The notes under the pieces are model-generated. The model saw only the letters and a list, made by a program, of their open reading frames with translations. It did not search any database and had not been told where the DNA came from. From NCBI RefSeq assembly GCF_001618955.1, contig NZ_LVYV01000053.1:62001-126000 (forward strand): DNA of 64,000 nt, read 5' to 3'. The DNA comes from Tardiphaga robiniae. GTDB lineage: Bacteria; Pseudomonadota; Alphaproteobacteria; Rhizobiales; Xanthobacteraceae. The translations under genes and the position numbers were made by a program. This document shows, piece after piece, positions 25,967-34,012 of this stretch. The first letter of the stretch is position 1. Each line of letters opens with the position of its first letter.

Positions 25967-27349
25967 TCACCTTTCCGGCAATGGACAGGCGATCTCCGCG
26001 ACGCAGCCGGGACCGGTCGACAACGTCAGCCGGAAGCCGTGCAGCTTGACGATCGCGGAAACCAGGCTGAGGCCAAGACCAGTGCCGACGGTCCTGCGGC
26101 TCTTGTCGGAGCGATAGAACCGCCGCAGCACCGCTTCGCGCTCGTCTTCTCCAATGCCCGGACCGGTGTCCGATATTCTGATAATGACATCGCTGGGCCC
26201 TCGCACGAGCGCCAGCCGGACGCATCCGTGGGGCGGCGTGAACTTGACCGCGTTATCGACCAGGTTGATGACGGCCTCCTGCAGCAGATCGCGGTCGCAT
26301 CGGACAATGGCATCGTCGTCGACATCGACGCGTAGGCTGACCTGCTTGTCTTCAGCGATCGGTTCGTAGAGGTCGCAGGCCTCATGCAGCAAACCCGCCA
26401 GCACCACATCGCCGAACCCCCTGCGGTCACCATAATGTTCGATCTCCTGGATACGCAGCAGGCTGGTGATAATGGTGAGCACTTCGTCAACGCCAGCGAT
26501 CGCGCGGTCGGCGACCGCCTGCAGGTCCGCGACCGTCGTGGCATTGGCGCGGCCGCGCTCAAGGCCGACGCGGACACGGGTCAGCGGCGTGCGCAGATCA
26601 TGCGCGATCTCGTTGCCGGTCCCCGCCATTTCGGTGACCAACACCTCGATCTCGTCGAGCATACCGTTGGCGATGATCGCCAGCTTGTCGAAAGGGTGGT
26701 CGAGGTTGGCCGTGGGAAGTCGCTCGCGCAGGTCAGCATCAATGATACGCCTGACCTGCGCATGGAGTTCATCGACACGACGCTGCACCCGCAGGCTGAG
26801 CACGCCACCGATCGCCAGGCTGAGGGCGCCCGCCACCGGCAGACCGAGCAGCAGGGCGCGGCCGATCGCTGCCGCCAGTTCCTTGAGTTCACCGCTATGG
26901 CGGGCGATGACCAACACTTGGCCGTCGGGCAAGCGGCGACCGATGGCGCGCACGGACATCGACTCCGGTTTGCGCGGATCGATCCTGACCACCTGCGTCG
27001 CATGAATCCGAGCGTCGATCGCCAATTGCGGCGGGATATCGCGCAGATTGCCGGCGATCCGTTTTCCGTCGGCGGTAAACAGACCGGCCAACCGGGTCCG
27101 ACGCGGATCGGCCGCCAGGCGGTCCTCGATGGCGATGACCCTGCGCTCCGGCACGTCCGAAGCGATCGCCTGGCTCGCCTCCGCGATCGAAGCGTCCATG
27201 TCGGCCCGCATCGAACTGCCAGCCTCCCAGTACACGAAGGCTGAAAACAAAAGAATGCAGAGCGCAATCGCAATGGACGTCCACCGGAACGTCGTCGTGC
27301 GGACGAAATCAGGAAGGCGCACGAAGAATAAATCCTGCGCCGCGAACAT
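25967..27349 (-). CDS. Sensor histidine kinase (second paralogue), partner of the adjacent response regulator
   Basis: 460 residues. TM1 near 22-40 (SIAIALCILLFSAFVYW), a periplasmic domain of about 120 residues, TM2, HAMP, H-box IAHDLRTPLTR, N box VDNAVKFTP and G1 DTGPGIG. Its 5' end overlaps the response-regulator gene by 41 bp, so the pair is co-transcribed and probably translationally coupled. It shares the periplasmic motifs LxLxxDxRDxxxxGLF-like and LPDGxVLVIxR with the kinase at 22.8-24.1 kb, which marks the two as a duplication. The periplasmic signal is unknown. Confidence 0.9.
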   Translation of the reverse strand: MFAAQDLFFVRLPDFVRTTTFRWTSIAIALCILLFSAFVYWEAGSSMRADMDASIAEASQAIASDVPERRVIAIEDRLAADPRRTRLAGLFTADGKRIAGNLRDIPPQLAIDARIHATQVVRIDPRKPESMSVRAIGRRLPDGQVLVIARHSGELKELAAAIGRALLLGLPVAGALSLAIGGVLSLRVQRRVDELHAQVRRIIDADLRERLPTANLDHPFDKLAIIANGMLDEIEVLVTEMAGTGNEIAHDLRTPLTRVRVGLERGRANATTVADLQAVADRAIAGVDEVLTIITSLLRIQEIEHYGDRRGFGDVVLAGLLHEACDLYEPIAEDKQVSLRVDVDDDAIVRCDRDLLQEAVINLVDNAVKFTPPHGCVRLALVRGPSDVIIRISDTGPGIGEDEREAVLRRFYRSDKSRRTVGTGLGLSLVSAIVKLHGFRLTLSTGPGCVAEIACPLPER

Positions 27350-27986
27350 TATGGATCATCGGCGGATCGCCCGGCGTGTCCACCTTGTGCCGCAACCGCC
27401 CCATATGGACATCGACAAGATTAGTGTCTGGGACGAATTTATAGTTCCAGACCTCCTCCAGCAACATCGCCCGCGTCAGCAGCTGCTCGTTACGCTGCAT
27501 CATGTATTCGAGAAGGCGGAATTCCCGCGGCAGCAATTCGATCTCCCGCTCGCCACGCCGCGCGGTGCGTTCGATCAGGTCGAGTTCGAGCGGTCCCACC
27601 CGCAACATGGTTTCCCGCGTTTCGATTGGACGGCGCAACAGGGCCTCGATCCTCGCCACCAGTTCGACGATCGCAAAAGGCTTGGTCAGATAGTCATCAC
27701 CGCCCATACGTAATCCGCGGACGCGATCATCGACCGCTCCAAGCGCGCTCAGGATCAGCACGGGCGTGCGAATCTGGTCATGCCGCAGCGCCTCGACGAT
27801 GGTGAGTCCGTCCATTCCCGGTAACATGCGATCGACGATCATCAAGTCCGGCTTGATGAAGCGGGCCTTGTCGAGTCCCTCGATGCCGCTCGCGGCATGT
27901 TCGACCTCGAAGCCGCGCTGCGTCAGTTCGGCCACGAGTTCCTCGGCGGTCTCACTGTCGTCCTCGATCAGCAGAATCTTGGTCAT
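27309..27986 (-). CDS. OmpR/PhoB-family response regulator
   Basis: 225 residues from the ATG at 27986 (MTKILLIEDDSE); codons upstream in frame are noncoding. Receiver domain: acidic pocket E8/D9/D10, phosphorylation site D52 (MIVDRMLPG), and the conserved Lys in YLTKPF. The C-terminal winged helix (about 130-225) has the RNEQLLTRAMLLEEVWNYKF and VDVHMGRLRHKVD segments typical of the family. It lies 95 bp after a DUF305-like gene on the same strand. It is the natural candidate to bind the TTAAAT boxes that head the operons around it, since OmpR-type regulators bind paired half-sites just upstream of promoters (inference). Confidence 0.9.
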   Translation of the reverse strand: MTKILLIEDDSETAEELVAELTQRGFEVEHAASGIEGLDKARFIKPDLMIVDRMLPGMDGLTIVEALRHDQIRTPVLILSALGAVDDRVRGLRMGGDDYLTKPFAIVELVARIEALLRRPIETRETMLRVGPLELDLIERTARRGEREIELLPREFRLLEYMMQRNEQLLTRAMLLEEVWNYKFVPDTNLVDVHMGRLRHKVDTPGDPPMIHNVRGAGFILRAPS

Positions 27987-28081
27987 CTGGAGTATCTCGG
28001 GCACCGTTTGATCTGAAGACACGATAAGGTGCGCACCCGCCGTAGCGTAACGGAAAACGTCGCCATTTTGCCGAAACTCGG

Positions 28082-28549
28082 TCATTTCGTCCATCCGGTG
28101 GGCCCAAACCTCGCCGTTGCGACAGGTACCGAAGATCCCGGGATCGCGTACGGCATTGCTCCGGCATCTGCATGTCGTGTCGCCATTATCTGCCGGGCCA
28201 AGCGGCGGAGCTTTTCCTCGTGCCCGTAGCACAGCACGGCCTGCGCCATGTCGATTACGTCCGGCCCTCGCGATACCAGTTCCGCAAACACATCCTGATC
28301 CCCGTCCGCCATCGGCCGGAGATTGATATCAGCGACCATCTTGTCGGACGCAGAACAGCTGTTGAGAGCGAGCGAACTCGCTCCAATGAAAACGGCCGCG
28401 GTGGCCGGGCGACGCTCAATCGCTGCCGGTTGAAACGGCGGCGACTTGTGCGGCGGACGCGCCACCGCAAATGCGGTTGCGGCAAGCAACAGCGATCCCC
28501 CTAGCGAGATCGCACATTGTCGAACGAACGACGTCAGAATTCCAAGCAT
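28082..28549 (-). CDS. Exported DUF305-like protein
   Basis: 155 residues, ATG at 28549 with AGGTGG 4 nt upstream. The N-terminal hydrophobic stretch (SLGGSLLLAATAFAVA) suggests export or membrane anchoring. The C-terminal half fits the DUF305 ferritin-like pattern: VIDMAQAVLCYGHEEKLRRLARQIM, but the usual paired histidines before this segment (MxxHH) are replaced by SRGPD, so metal binding may be lost. It starts 107 bp from a regulon box and lies just upstream of the response regulator and kinase, so it is probably the first gene of that operon. Confidence 0.6.
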   Translation of the reverse strand: MLGILTSFVRQCAISLGGSLLLAATAFAVARPPHKSPPFQPAAIERRPATAAVFIGASSLALNSCSASDKMVADINLRPMADGDQDVFAELVSRGPDVIDMAQAVLCYGHEEKLRRLARQIMATRHADAGAMPYAIPGSSVPVATARFGPTGWTK

Positions 28550-28627
28550 CGACCCACCTGCGGACGGCCCTTACTGATGCAGCAGCCATCGGAACGCGCC
28601 CAGCCGGACGGCGGACCAATGGCCACA

Positions 28628-28671
28628 ACATCTTCGAAAGGCTTGTGTTCTTCAATTAAATACGAATTTAA
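28628..28671 (-). promoter_or_regulatory. Shared regulon promoter, copy 4 (DUF305-like, response regulator, kinase)
   Basis: Minus strand: perfect palindrome TTAAAT-TCGT-ATTTAA (28656-28671). The -10 is less clear: AGATGT after 22 bp, or GATGTT after 23 bp. The distance from box to start codon (106 bp) matches the other copies. Confidence 0.5.
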
Positions 28672-28767
28672 CTTGCGACGCAGCGACGTCCCATGCGCAA
28701 CGATTGCCGGCCAGACACCTGTCATCGACACCCCCGGCAGCGGCCGAAGCAGAGCGTCGGCCGATTC

Positions 28768-28811
28768 TTAAATCGCAATTTAATCGCTCCGCGGACTTTC
28801 TTCGCTATCTC
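28768..28811 (+). promoter_or_regulatory. Shared regulon promoter, copy 5 (type III PKS cluster)
   Basis: Plus strand: perfect palindrome TTAAAT-CGCA-ATTTAA (28768-28783), 22 bp, then TATCTC (28806-28811). The predicted transcript starts about 45 nt before the TTG start codon. Confidence 0.65.
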
Positions 28812-28862
28812 GACCTTCATCGGCCGGCGCTCGTTTCGGCGGAGGCATACGGAGGGACTCCC

Positions 28863-29939
28863 TTGCCAGTAGTTTATATCAATCGTGTCGCAACGGCTGT
28901 GCCGCCTTACGACGTTCATGATGCCTTTCGCCGCTTCGCACAGTCGACGCTCCATCTGGCCAGCCCCCGTCAGGCGCGGCTGTTCGAACGCATGGCCGAC
29001 AAGTCCGGTATCGAGCACCGCTTCTCGTGCCTTACGCCGAGCAACCGGCCGGAAGGCGACCATTTCGATGCCGGCGGCTTCTATGCCCGTAGTGATTTTC
29101 CCGATACGGCGACGCGGATGGAGCAATATGAGCGACACGCGCCCGAACTGGCGCAAGCCGCCGTCGATCGCCTGCATCTCGGAGCGGATCGTGACCGCAT
29201 CACACACCTGATCGTCACCAGTTGCACAGGCTTCTCCGCGCCCGGCCTCGACCTCGATCTCATCGCGCGTTGCGAGCTTCCGACGACGGTCGAACGCACC
29301 GTGATCGGCTTCATGGGCTGCTACGCCGCCATCAACGCGCTGAAGCTGGCCTATCACATCGTCCGCTCCGAGGCGGCGGCGCGCGTACTGGTCGTCAACC
29401 TCGAACTCTGTACGCTGCATCTCAAGGAAACCGCCGATCTCGAACAGATGCTCTCGTTCCTGCTGTTCGCCGACGGTTGCGCGGCAAGCCTTGTGAGCGC
29501 CGAGCCGTCCGGCATCGCGCTCGACAGCTTCCACGCAATGCTGGTCCCCGATACCCGTGAATTGATCACGTGGAACATCCGCGACGCCGGATTCGACATG
29601 GTGTTGTCGGGACGCGTTCCGGCCGTCATCCAGGATGGCCTGCGGCAAAGCGGCGAGCGAATCCTCGCCGGCGCGCCCGCCACGTCAATTGACCTGTGGG
29701 CGGTGCATCCCGGCGGCCGGACCGTTCTCGACGCGGTGGAGCGAGCTTTTGCTCTCGCGCCGACGGCGCTGGCGGCGTCGCGCGACGTGCTGCGCCGTTA
29801 TGGCAATATGTCGTCGGCCACGGTCATGTTCGTAATCGAGAAGCTGATGCGCTCGCGCGCGCGTGGCCGCAGCGGATGCGCGATGTCGTTCGGCCCCGGA
29901 GTGGTCGCGGAAACCATGCTGTTCCGGACTGGGGCGTGA
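28863..29939 (+). CDS. Type III polyketide synthase (chalcone/stilbene synthase family)
   Basis: 358 residues from the TTG at 28863, which has GGAGGG 6 nt upstream; the length then matches the family (about 350-390). The Cys-His-Asn catalytic triad is present: C153 (GFMGCYAA), H282 (WAVHPGG) and N315 (RYGNMSSAT), with the SFGPG loop near 342-346. Such enzymes extend an acyl-CoA starter with malonyl-CoA and cyclise it to pyrones, resorcinols or phloroglucinols. The next three genes (methyltransferase, flavoprotein, exporter) follow with 4-bp overlaps or less. The starter unit and product cannot be predicted from the sequence. Confidence 0.92.
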   Translation: MPVVYINRVATAVPPYDVHDAFRRFAQSTLHLASPRQARLFERMADKSGIEHRFSCLTPSNRPEGDHFDAGGFYARSDFPDTATRMEQYERHAPELAQAAVDRLHLGADRDRITHLIVTSCTGFSAPGLDLDLIARCELPTTVERTVIGFMGCYAAINALKLAYHIVRSEAAARVLVVNLELCTLHLKETADLEQMLSFLLFADGCAASLVSAEPSGIALDSFHAMLVPDTRELITWNIRDAGFDMVLSGRVPAVIQDGLRQSGERILAGAPATSIDLWAVHPGGRTVLDAVERAFALAPTALAASRDVLRRYGNMSSATVMFVIEKLMRSRARGRSGCAMSFGPGVVAETMLFRTGA

Positions 29940-29943
29940 CACC

Positions 29944-30681
29944 ATGAGCACATTCAGTACCACCCACGCTGTAGCAACGGACCTGTCGCAGCGGAGCACC
30001 GAAGCCGAATGGCTGGACAGTGCCGATGCAAGTCCGGAAGAGCTCGAACTTGTGCTGCGCGACCTCGCCCGCTTTAACGGCGCGATGCTCGGGCACCGGG
30101 CGGTGATCGCCTGGCTGGACGCCGCCATCCAGCGGATACCTGAAGGTACCGAGCTCACGCTCGTCGATGTCGGTTGCGGCTATGGCGACCTGCTGCGGGC
30201 GATCCGCAGCTGGGCCGCCGGGCGCGGCCGGCAGATCAAGCTGATCGGGCTCGATCTCAATCGCGAGACGGTCCGCATCGCGCAGTCGGCGACAGGAAAC
30301 GATCTCAACATCGAATATCAGGTGATGGACATCTTCGACTTCATCCCGCCCTTCCCCATCGACTTCGTCGTCAGCAGCCTGCTCACGCATCATATGTCCG
30401 ACAAGATGATCGTGACGTTCCTGCGCTGGATGGAGGGGACCGCGCAGCGTGGCTGGATGATCTATGACCTGCAGCGCCACCGGGTGCCGTTCCATTTCAT
30501 CGGCCTGATGGGTTGGCTGACGCGGCTGCATCCCATTGTCATTCACGATGGCCGGATCTCGGTTGCGAGAGCCCTCACCCGCGCCGAATGGACGGCACGG
30601 TTACGCGATGCCGGGATTGCGCCGCGCGCGGTGCGCCTGCGGTGGTTCCTGTTCCGTTTCGTGATTGGACGCGTGCGATGA
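29944..30681 (+). CDS. SAM-dependent methyltransferase of the PKS cluster
   Basis: 245 residues from the ATG at 29944, four bases after the PKS stop. SAM motif I is VDVGCGYGD near residue 75, followed by GLDLN (motif II acidic residue) and the VMDIFDF segment. The C-terminal third (GLMGWLTRLHP...VARALTRAEWTARL) is typical of class I methyltransferases found beside bacterial type III PKS genes. It probably O- or C-methylates the aromatic polyketide. The stop overlaps the next start as ATGA. Confidence 0.85.
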   Translation: MSTFSTTHAVATDLSQRSTEAEWLDSADASPEELELVLRDLARFNGAMLGHRAVIAWLDAAIQRIPEGTELTLVDVGCGYGDLLRAIRSWAAGRGRQIKLIGLDLNRETVRIAQSATGNDLNIEYQVMDIFDFIPPFPIDFVVSSLLTHHMSDKMIVTFLRWMEGTAQRGWMIYDLQRHRVPFHFIGLMGWLTRLHPIVIHDGRISVARALTRAEWTARLRDAGIAPRAVRLRWFLFRFVIGRVR

Positions 30682-31826
30682 TCCGGGTCGAGACGATCGT
30701 CATCGGCGGCGGGCCGGCCGGCAGCGCGGTAGCCTGCGGTCTGGCCGGTCATGGCCATGACGTCATGCTGATCGAGCGCACGGCCACCTCCCAGCATAAA
30801 GTGTGTGGCGAATTCCTCAGCGTCGAGACACAGCTGCTGCTACGGCGGCTGGGCGTCGATCCGCTGGCGCTCGGCGCCGTGCCGGTCGATGAGGTGGCAT
30901 TGTATTCCTCGCGCCGCAGCGTGACCTCGGCACTACCGTTTCGCGGGCTGTCGCTGTCGCGCTATCGACTCGACGCCGCGCTGCTGCGACACGCGCATTT
31001 CAGCGGCGCACGCCTGCATCGCGACGTGACGGTGAAAACGGCGAGACCGGATGGATCCGGCTGGCTGGTCGTGTGCGACAACGGCCACACAGTCAGTTGC
31101 CGGAACCTCGTATTAGCCACCGGCAAGCTGGGTCTGCGCGGCATCGACGACACGCGCGACGGCTCGCAGGTCGGTTTGAAAATGCACCTGCGGCCTGCCC
31201 CCGACATTCGCCGAGCGCTCGAGGGCCGGGTCGAGCTTTACTTTCTGGAGGCCAGCTATATCGGCCTCGAACTGGTCGAAGACGGTATCGCCAACCTCTG
31301 CATGGTGCTGCCGGGTGAAACCATGAGCCAGTTAGGATCCGGTTGGCCCGCGCTACGCAACCATGTGGCGGCGGCGCTTCCCGCACTGGCGGAGCGGCTG
31401 GCAGACGCCGAGCCGCTGTGGGACAAGCCGAAGGCCGTGGTCTGTCCCAGCGGCGGGCATCTTCATCGCGAGCGAAACGCTGCGGCCTATCGGGTCGGCG
31501 ACCGTCTCGCCCATATCCCACCCTTCACCGGTGATGGCGTTGCCATCGCCCTTGGATCGGCCGCGCTGGCGGTCGCGCATATCCGGGAGGGCCTTTCACC
31601 TGATGTCTATCTGGCAGCCGCGCGAAAACTCACGGCCGGTCCGATCCGACTGGCGAGCATCGTCTCCTGCCTTGCTGGCCATCGCATCAGCCGAAACCTG
31701 ATGTTCGCCGCGGCCACGCGCGGCCCGGGCCTGATCGGCTCGATCGTCCGCCGCACCCGACTGACCCGCGCGCTGGATGGCCTTGACCCTGCCGTGCTGC
31801 CTACCCCGCCGCTCGTGAGCCCATGA
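30678..31826 (+). CDS. FAD-dependent oxidoreductase (geranylgeranyl reductase/hydroxylase family) of the PKS cluster
   Basis: 382 residues from the ATG at 30678, which overlaps the methyltransferase stop. N-terminal FAD motif IGGGPAGSAVA at 9-19, then the HKVCGEFLS segment typical of geranylgeranyl-reductase-like flavoproteins, and a later AYRVGDRLAHIPPFTGDGVAIAL region that binds FAD ribityl. In such clusters this enzyme hydroxylates or reduces the polyketide product. It overlaps the MFS gene start by 4 bp, so the whole cluster is one operon. Confidence 0.85.
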   Translation: MIRVETIVIGGGPAGSAVACGLAGHGHDVMLIERTATSQHKVCGEFLSVETQLLLRRLGVDPLALGAVPVDEVALYSSRRSVTSALPFRGLSLSRYRLDAALLRHAHFSGARLHRDVTVKTARPDGSGWLVVCDNGHTVSCRNLVLATGKLGLRGIDDTRDGSQVGLKMHLRPAPDIRRALEGRVELYFLEASYIGLELVEDGIANLCMVLPGETMSQLGSGWPALRNHVAAALPALAERLADAEPLWDKPKAVVCPSGGHLHRERNAAAYRVGDRLAHIPPFTGDGVAIALGSAALAVAHIREGLSPDVYLAAARKLTAGPIRLASIVSCLAGHRISRNLMFAAATRGPGLIGSIVRRTRLTRALDGLDPAVLPTPPLVSP

Positions 31827-33361
31827 CGACCCTGCGCACCGAACTGCCCCTCGCGGACACCCGGACATGGCTCGGCTTTGTCCTGATGTGTCTTGGGATG
31901 TTCATGGCGATCCTCGACATTCAGGTCGTCGCAACATCGCTGCCGACCATTCAGAATGCCCTCGCCATCTCCCCGGAGACGATGAGCTGGGTCCAGACCT
32001 CCTATTTGATTGCCGAGATCATAGCCATTCCCCTGACGGGCTGGTTGACGCATGTGCTCTCAATGCGCTGGCTGTTTGCCGCCGCCCTCGCGCTATTCAC
32101 GCTGGCGTCGATCGGCTGCGCCGCGAGCGGCACCTTCGCCGCCCTCGTGTCGTTTCGTGTGCTGCAGGGATTCGCGGGCGGCACGCTCATCCCGGCGGTG
32201 TTCGCCGCGGTCTTCCTGCTGTTCCCGCCGCGCAGCCAAGGTATTGCCACGACGATCGCCGGCATTGTGGCGGTGCTGGCGCCGACGGTCGGACCTGTGG
32301 TCGGCGGCTGGATCACGCAGACCTGGTCCTGGCACTGGCTGTTCCTGATCAATGTCGTTCCCGGGCTGATCGCTTGCGTTGTGGCGCCTCCTCTGCTGCC
32401 CCGGCAGCAGCTGAACTTTGGCGACCTTGCGGAAATCGATTGGCGGTCGCTGGTTCTGATGGCGATGTCGCTGGCCACTCTGGAGATCGGACTGAAGCAA
32501 TCCCCCCATGATGGCTGGGTGTCGGTCACCTGCACGGGCCTGTTCACAATCAGCGCGCTCTGCGGCGGCCTGTTCGTCCGACGCACATTGCGCGCTGCCC
32601 ATCCGGTCGTCCAGCTTGGCCCGTTCCGAAACCGCTCATTCGCGATCGGATGCGCGTTGAGCTTTTGCCTGGGCGTGGGCCTGTACGGCTCGGTCTATCT
32701 CATCCCGGTTTTTCTGGCTTACGTCAGGGGTCACGACGCCCTGCAGATTGGTTCGACGATGCTGGTGACCGGCGCCGCGCAACTGGCGATGTCGCCCATC
32801 GCCGTCGCGCTGGAACGGCGACTCAATGCGCGCTGGCTGACCGCCGCAGGTTTTGCGGTGTTTGGTATCGGACTCGCCCTCAGCATGTTTCAGACACGCG
32901 ACACCGATTTCAACCAGATGTTCTGGCCACAGGTCGTTCGCGGCGTCGCCATCATGTTCTGCCTATTGCCGCCGACCCGCCTGGCGTTGGGTTCGCTGCC
33001 GGAAGCGCAGGTGCCGACAGCGAGCGGCCTGTTCAATCTGATGCGCAATCTGGGCGGCGCGATCGGCATCGCGCTGATTGACACCATCCTATACACCCGC
33101 GCTCACATCTACGCCGCTGCGTTGCATATGCGGTTGTTATCGGGAGACCCCACGGCGGCAACGGCCATTGGCCTCGATCCCGCATTGCTGACAAGCGGTC
33201 TCTCCGGCCCACCCACTCCTGCCATGGAAGCCCTGGTCCAGCCCATGATCGAAAAGACAGCCTTTGTCTGGAGTGTGAACGACGCTTGGGCAATGCTCGC
33301 AGCAACAGCGCTGCTTGCTGTGCTGCTGGTACCATTCGCATGGGTCGGGCGCGAACGGTAG
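31823..33361 (+). CDS. DHA2-family (EmrB/QacA) MFS drug/metabolite exporter
   Basis: 512 residues with about 14 hydrophobic segments, the DHA2 size. Motif MAILDIQVVATSLPTIQ in TM1, the WVQTSYLIAEIIAIPLTGWL segment of TM2 and RVLQGFAGGTLIPAV in TM4 match EmrB. It is the last gene of the PKS operon (ATGA overlap) and probably exports the product, giving self-protection or delivery to the surroundings. No EmrA-type adaptor is beside it. Confidence 0.9.
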   Translation: MTTLRTELPLADTRTWLGFVLMCLGMFMAILDIQVVATSLPTIQNALAISPETMSWVQTSYLIAEIIAIPLTGWLTHVLSMRWLFAAALALFTLASIGCAASGTFAALVSFRVLQGFAGGTLIPAVFAAVFLLFPPRSQGIATTIAGIVAVLAPTVGPVVGGWITQTWSWHWLFLINVVPGLIACVVAPPLLPRQQLNFGDLAEIDWRSLVLMAMSLATLEIGLKQSPHDGWVSVTCTGLFTISALCGGLFVRRTLRAAHPVVQLGPFRNRSFAIGCALSFCLGVGLYGSVYLIPVFLAYVRGHDALQIGSTMLVTGAAQLAMSPIAVALERRLNARWLTAAGFAVFGIGLALSMFQTRDTDFNQMFWPQVVRGVAIMFCLLPPTRLALGSLPEAQVPTASGLFNLMRNLGGAIGIALIDTILYTRAHIYAAALHMRLLSGDPTAATAIGLDPALLTSGLSGPPTPAMEALVQPMIEKTAFVWSVNDAWAMLAATALLAVLLVPFAWVGRER

Positions 33362-33496
33362 TTCGGTCCGGGCGAGTGGCGCTGCCGCCGCCATCTCGAA
33401 AAGCGATAGACGTGTTACGGCATCTCCCTTTCAAGATGATCTCGTTTTCCGCACAAGAGATTATTATCGACCGGGCCGTGCCGCTCGCAAAGGCGC

Positions 33497-33799
33497 TCAG
33501 TACCGGGCACGCCACCCGTCAGGCGTCCGCTCATAACTACCGCGGAAATCGATGTTCTCCACGCAGTTGGCGTGCATGTCGGCCGCGGCCTGCAGACATT
33601 CCTGATAATCATAGTAGCCGCAGATCTGCGGTGCTCCCCCTGGACCATTGGATGAGCCCGGCAACAGACAGAACGGCGACGCGTCACGGTGCAGTGGCGT
33701 AGCTTCGGCGGGTTGCGGTCTCAGCGCTGCAAACGAAAGCGCGACGGCAACGGCAAAAGCCGCAGTGAGATACCTGGGTTGTCGATCGAAAATCATCAT
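33497..33799 (-). CDS. DUF3551 family secreted small protein
   Basis: 100 residues. Signal peptide (LTAAFAVAVALSFAALRPQPAEA) followed by the DUF3551 pattern: FCLLPGSSNG, CGYYDYQECLQAAADMHANC, and a short tail. Four cysteines in the mature part may form two disulfides. The family is common in Bradyrhizobium-type genomes and its function is not known. A GGAGATGG site precedes the ATG. It converges on the exporter gene and is preceded, at 33969-34012, by the shared promoter box. Confidence 0.7.
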   Translation of the reverse strand: MMIFDRQPRYLTAAFAVAVALSFAALRPQPAEATPLHRDASPFCLLPGSSNGPGGAPQICGYYDYQECLQAAADMHANCVENIDFRGSYERTPDGWRARY

Positions 33800-33968
33800 C
33801 CATCTCCATCTGCTGTGAACCTCAAAGCGTGCCGCTCGCGGTCCCGCAGTCGCATCGATCGGGAAATCGCGATTGCAAAGCCTGCAAGATGGGCAGCCGA
33901 GGGCTACGTTTCCGAGATCATCGTGCGCTGGAAATTCAAGATTTTCTTCGCACAGGTCTCATACCGAA

Positions 33969-34012
33969 GAGATAGGAAACTCTATGTATTTCCCGAATAA
34001 ATACGTGTTTAA
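33969..34012 (-). promoter_or_regulatory. Shared regulon promoter, copy 6 (DUF3551 protein)
   Basis: Minus strand: box TTAAAC-ACGT-ATTTAT (33997-34012), 22 bp, then TATCTC (33969-33974). The leader to the DUF3551 ATG is about 170 nt, longer than at the other copies. The flank shares AAGTTAAA..CGTATTTA with the copy at 28656. Confidence 0.55.

Larger units (their letters stand above)
28550..28862. promoter_or_regulatory. Divergent control region of the DUF305-RR-kinase operon and the type III PKS cluster
   Basis: The 313-bp gap contains no credible gene. It holds two copies of TTAAAT-N4-ATTTAA, 112 bp apart, one facing each way. A reading frame that extends the PKS upstream through this region (from 28704) does not look coding and starts before the promoter. 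Confidence 0.6.

Noticed and set aside
28704-28862. Upstream extension of the type III PKS to an ATG
   Set aside because: The extension starts before the predicted promoter and the TTG at 28863 has an ideal ribosome site and gives the family length.
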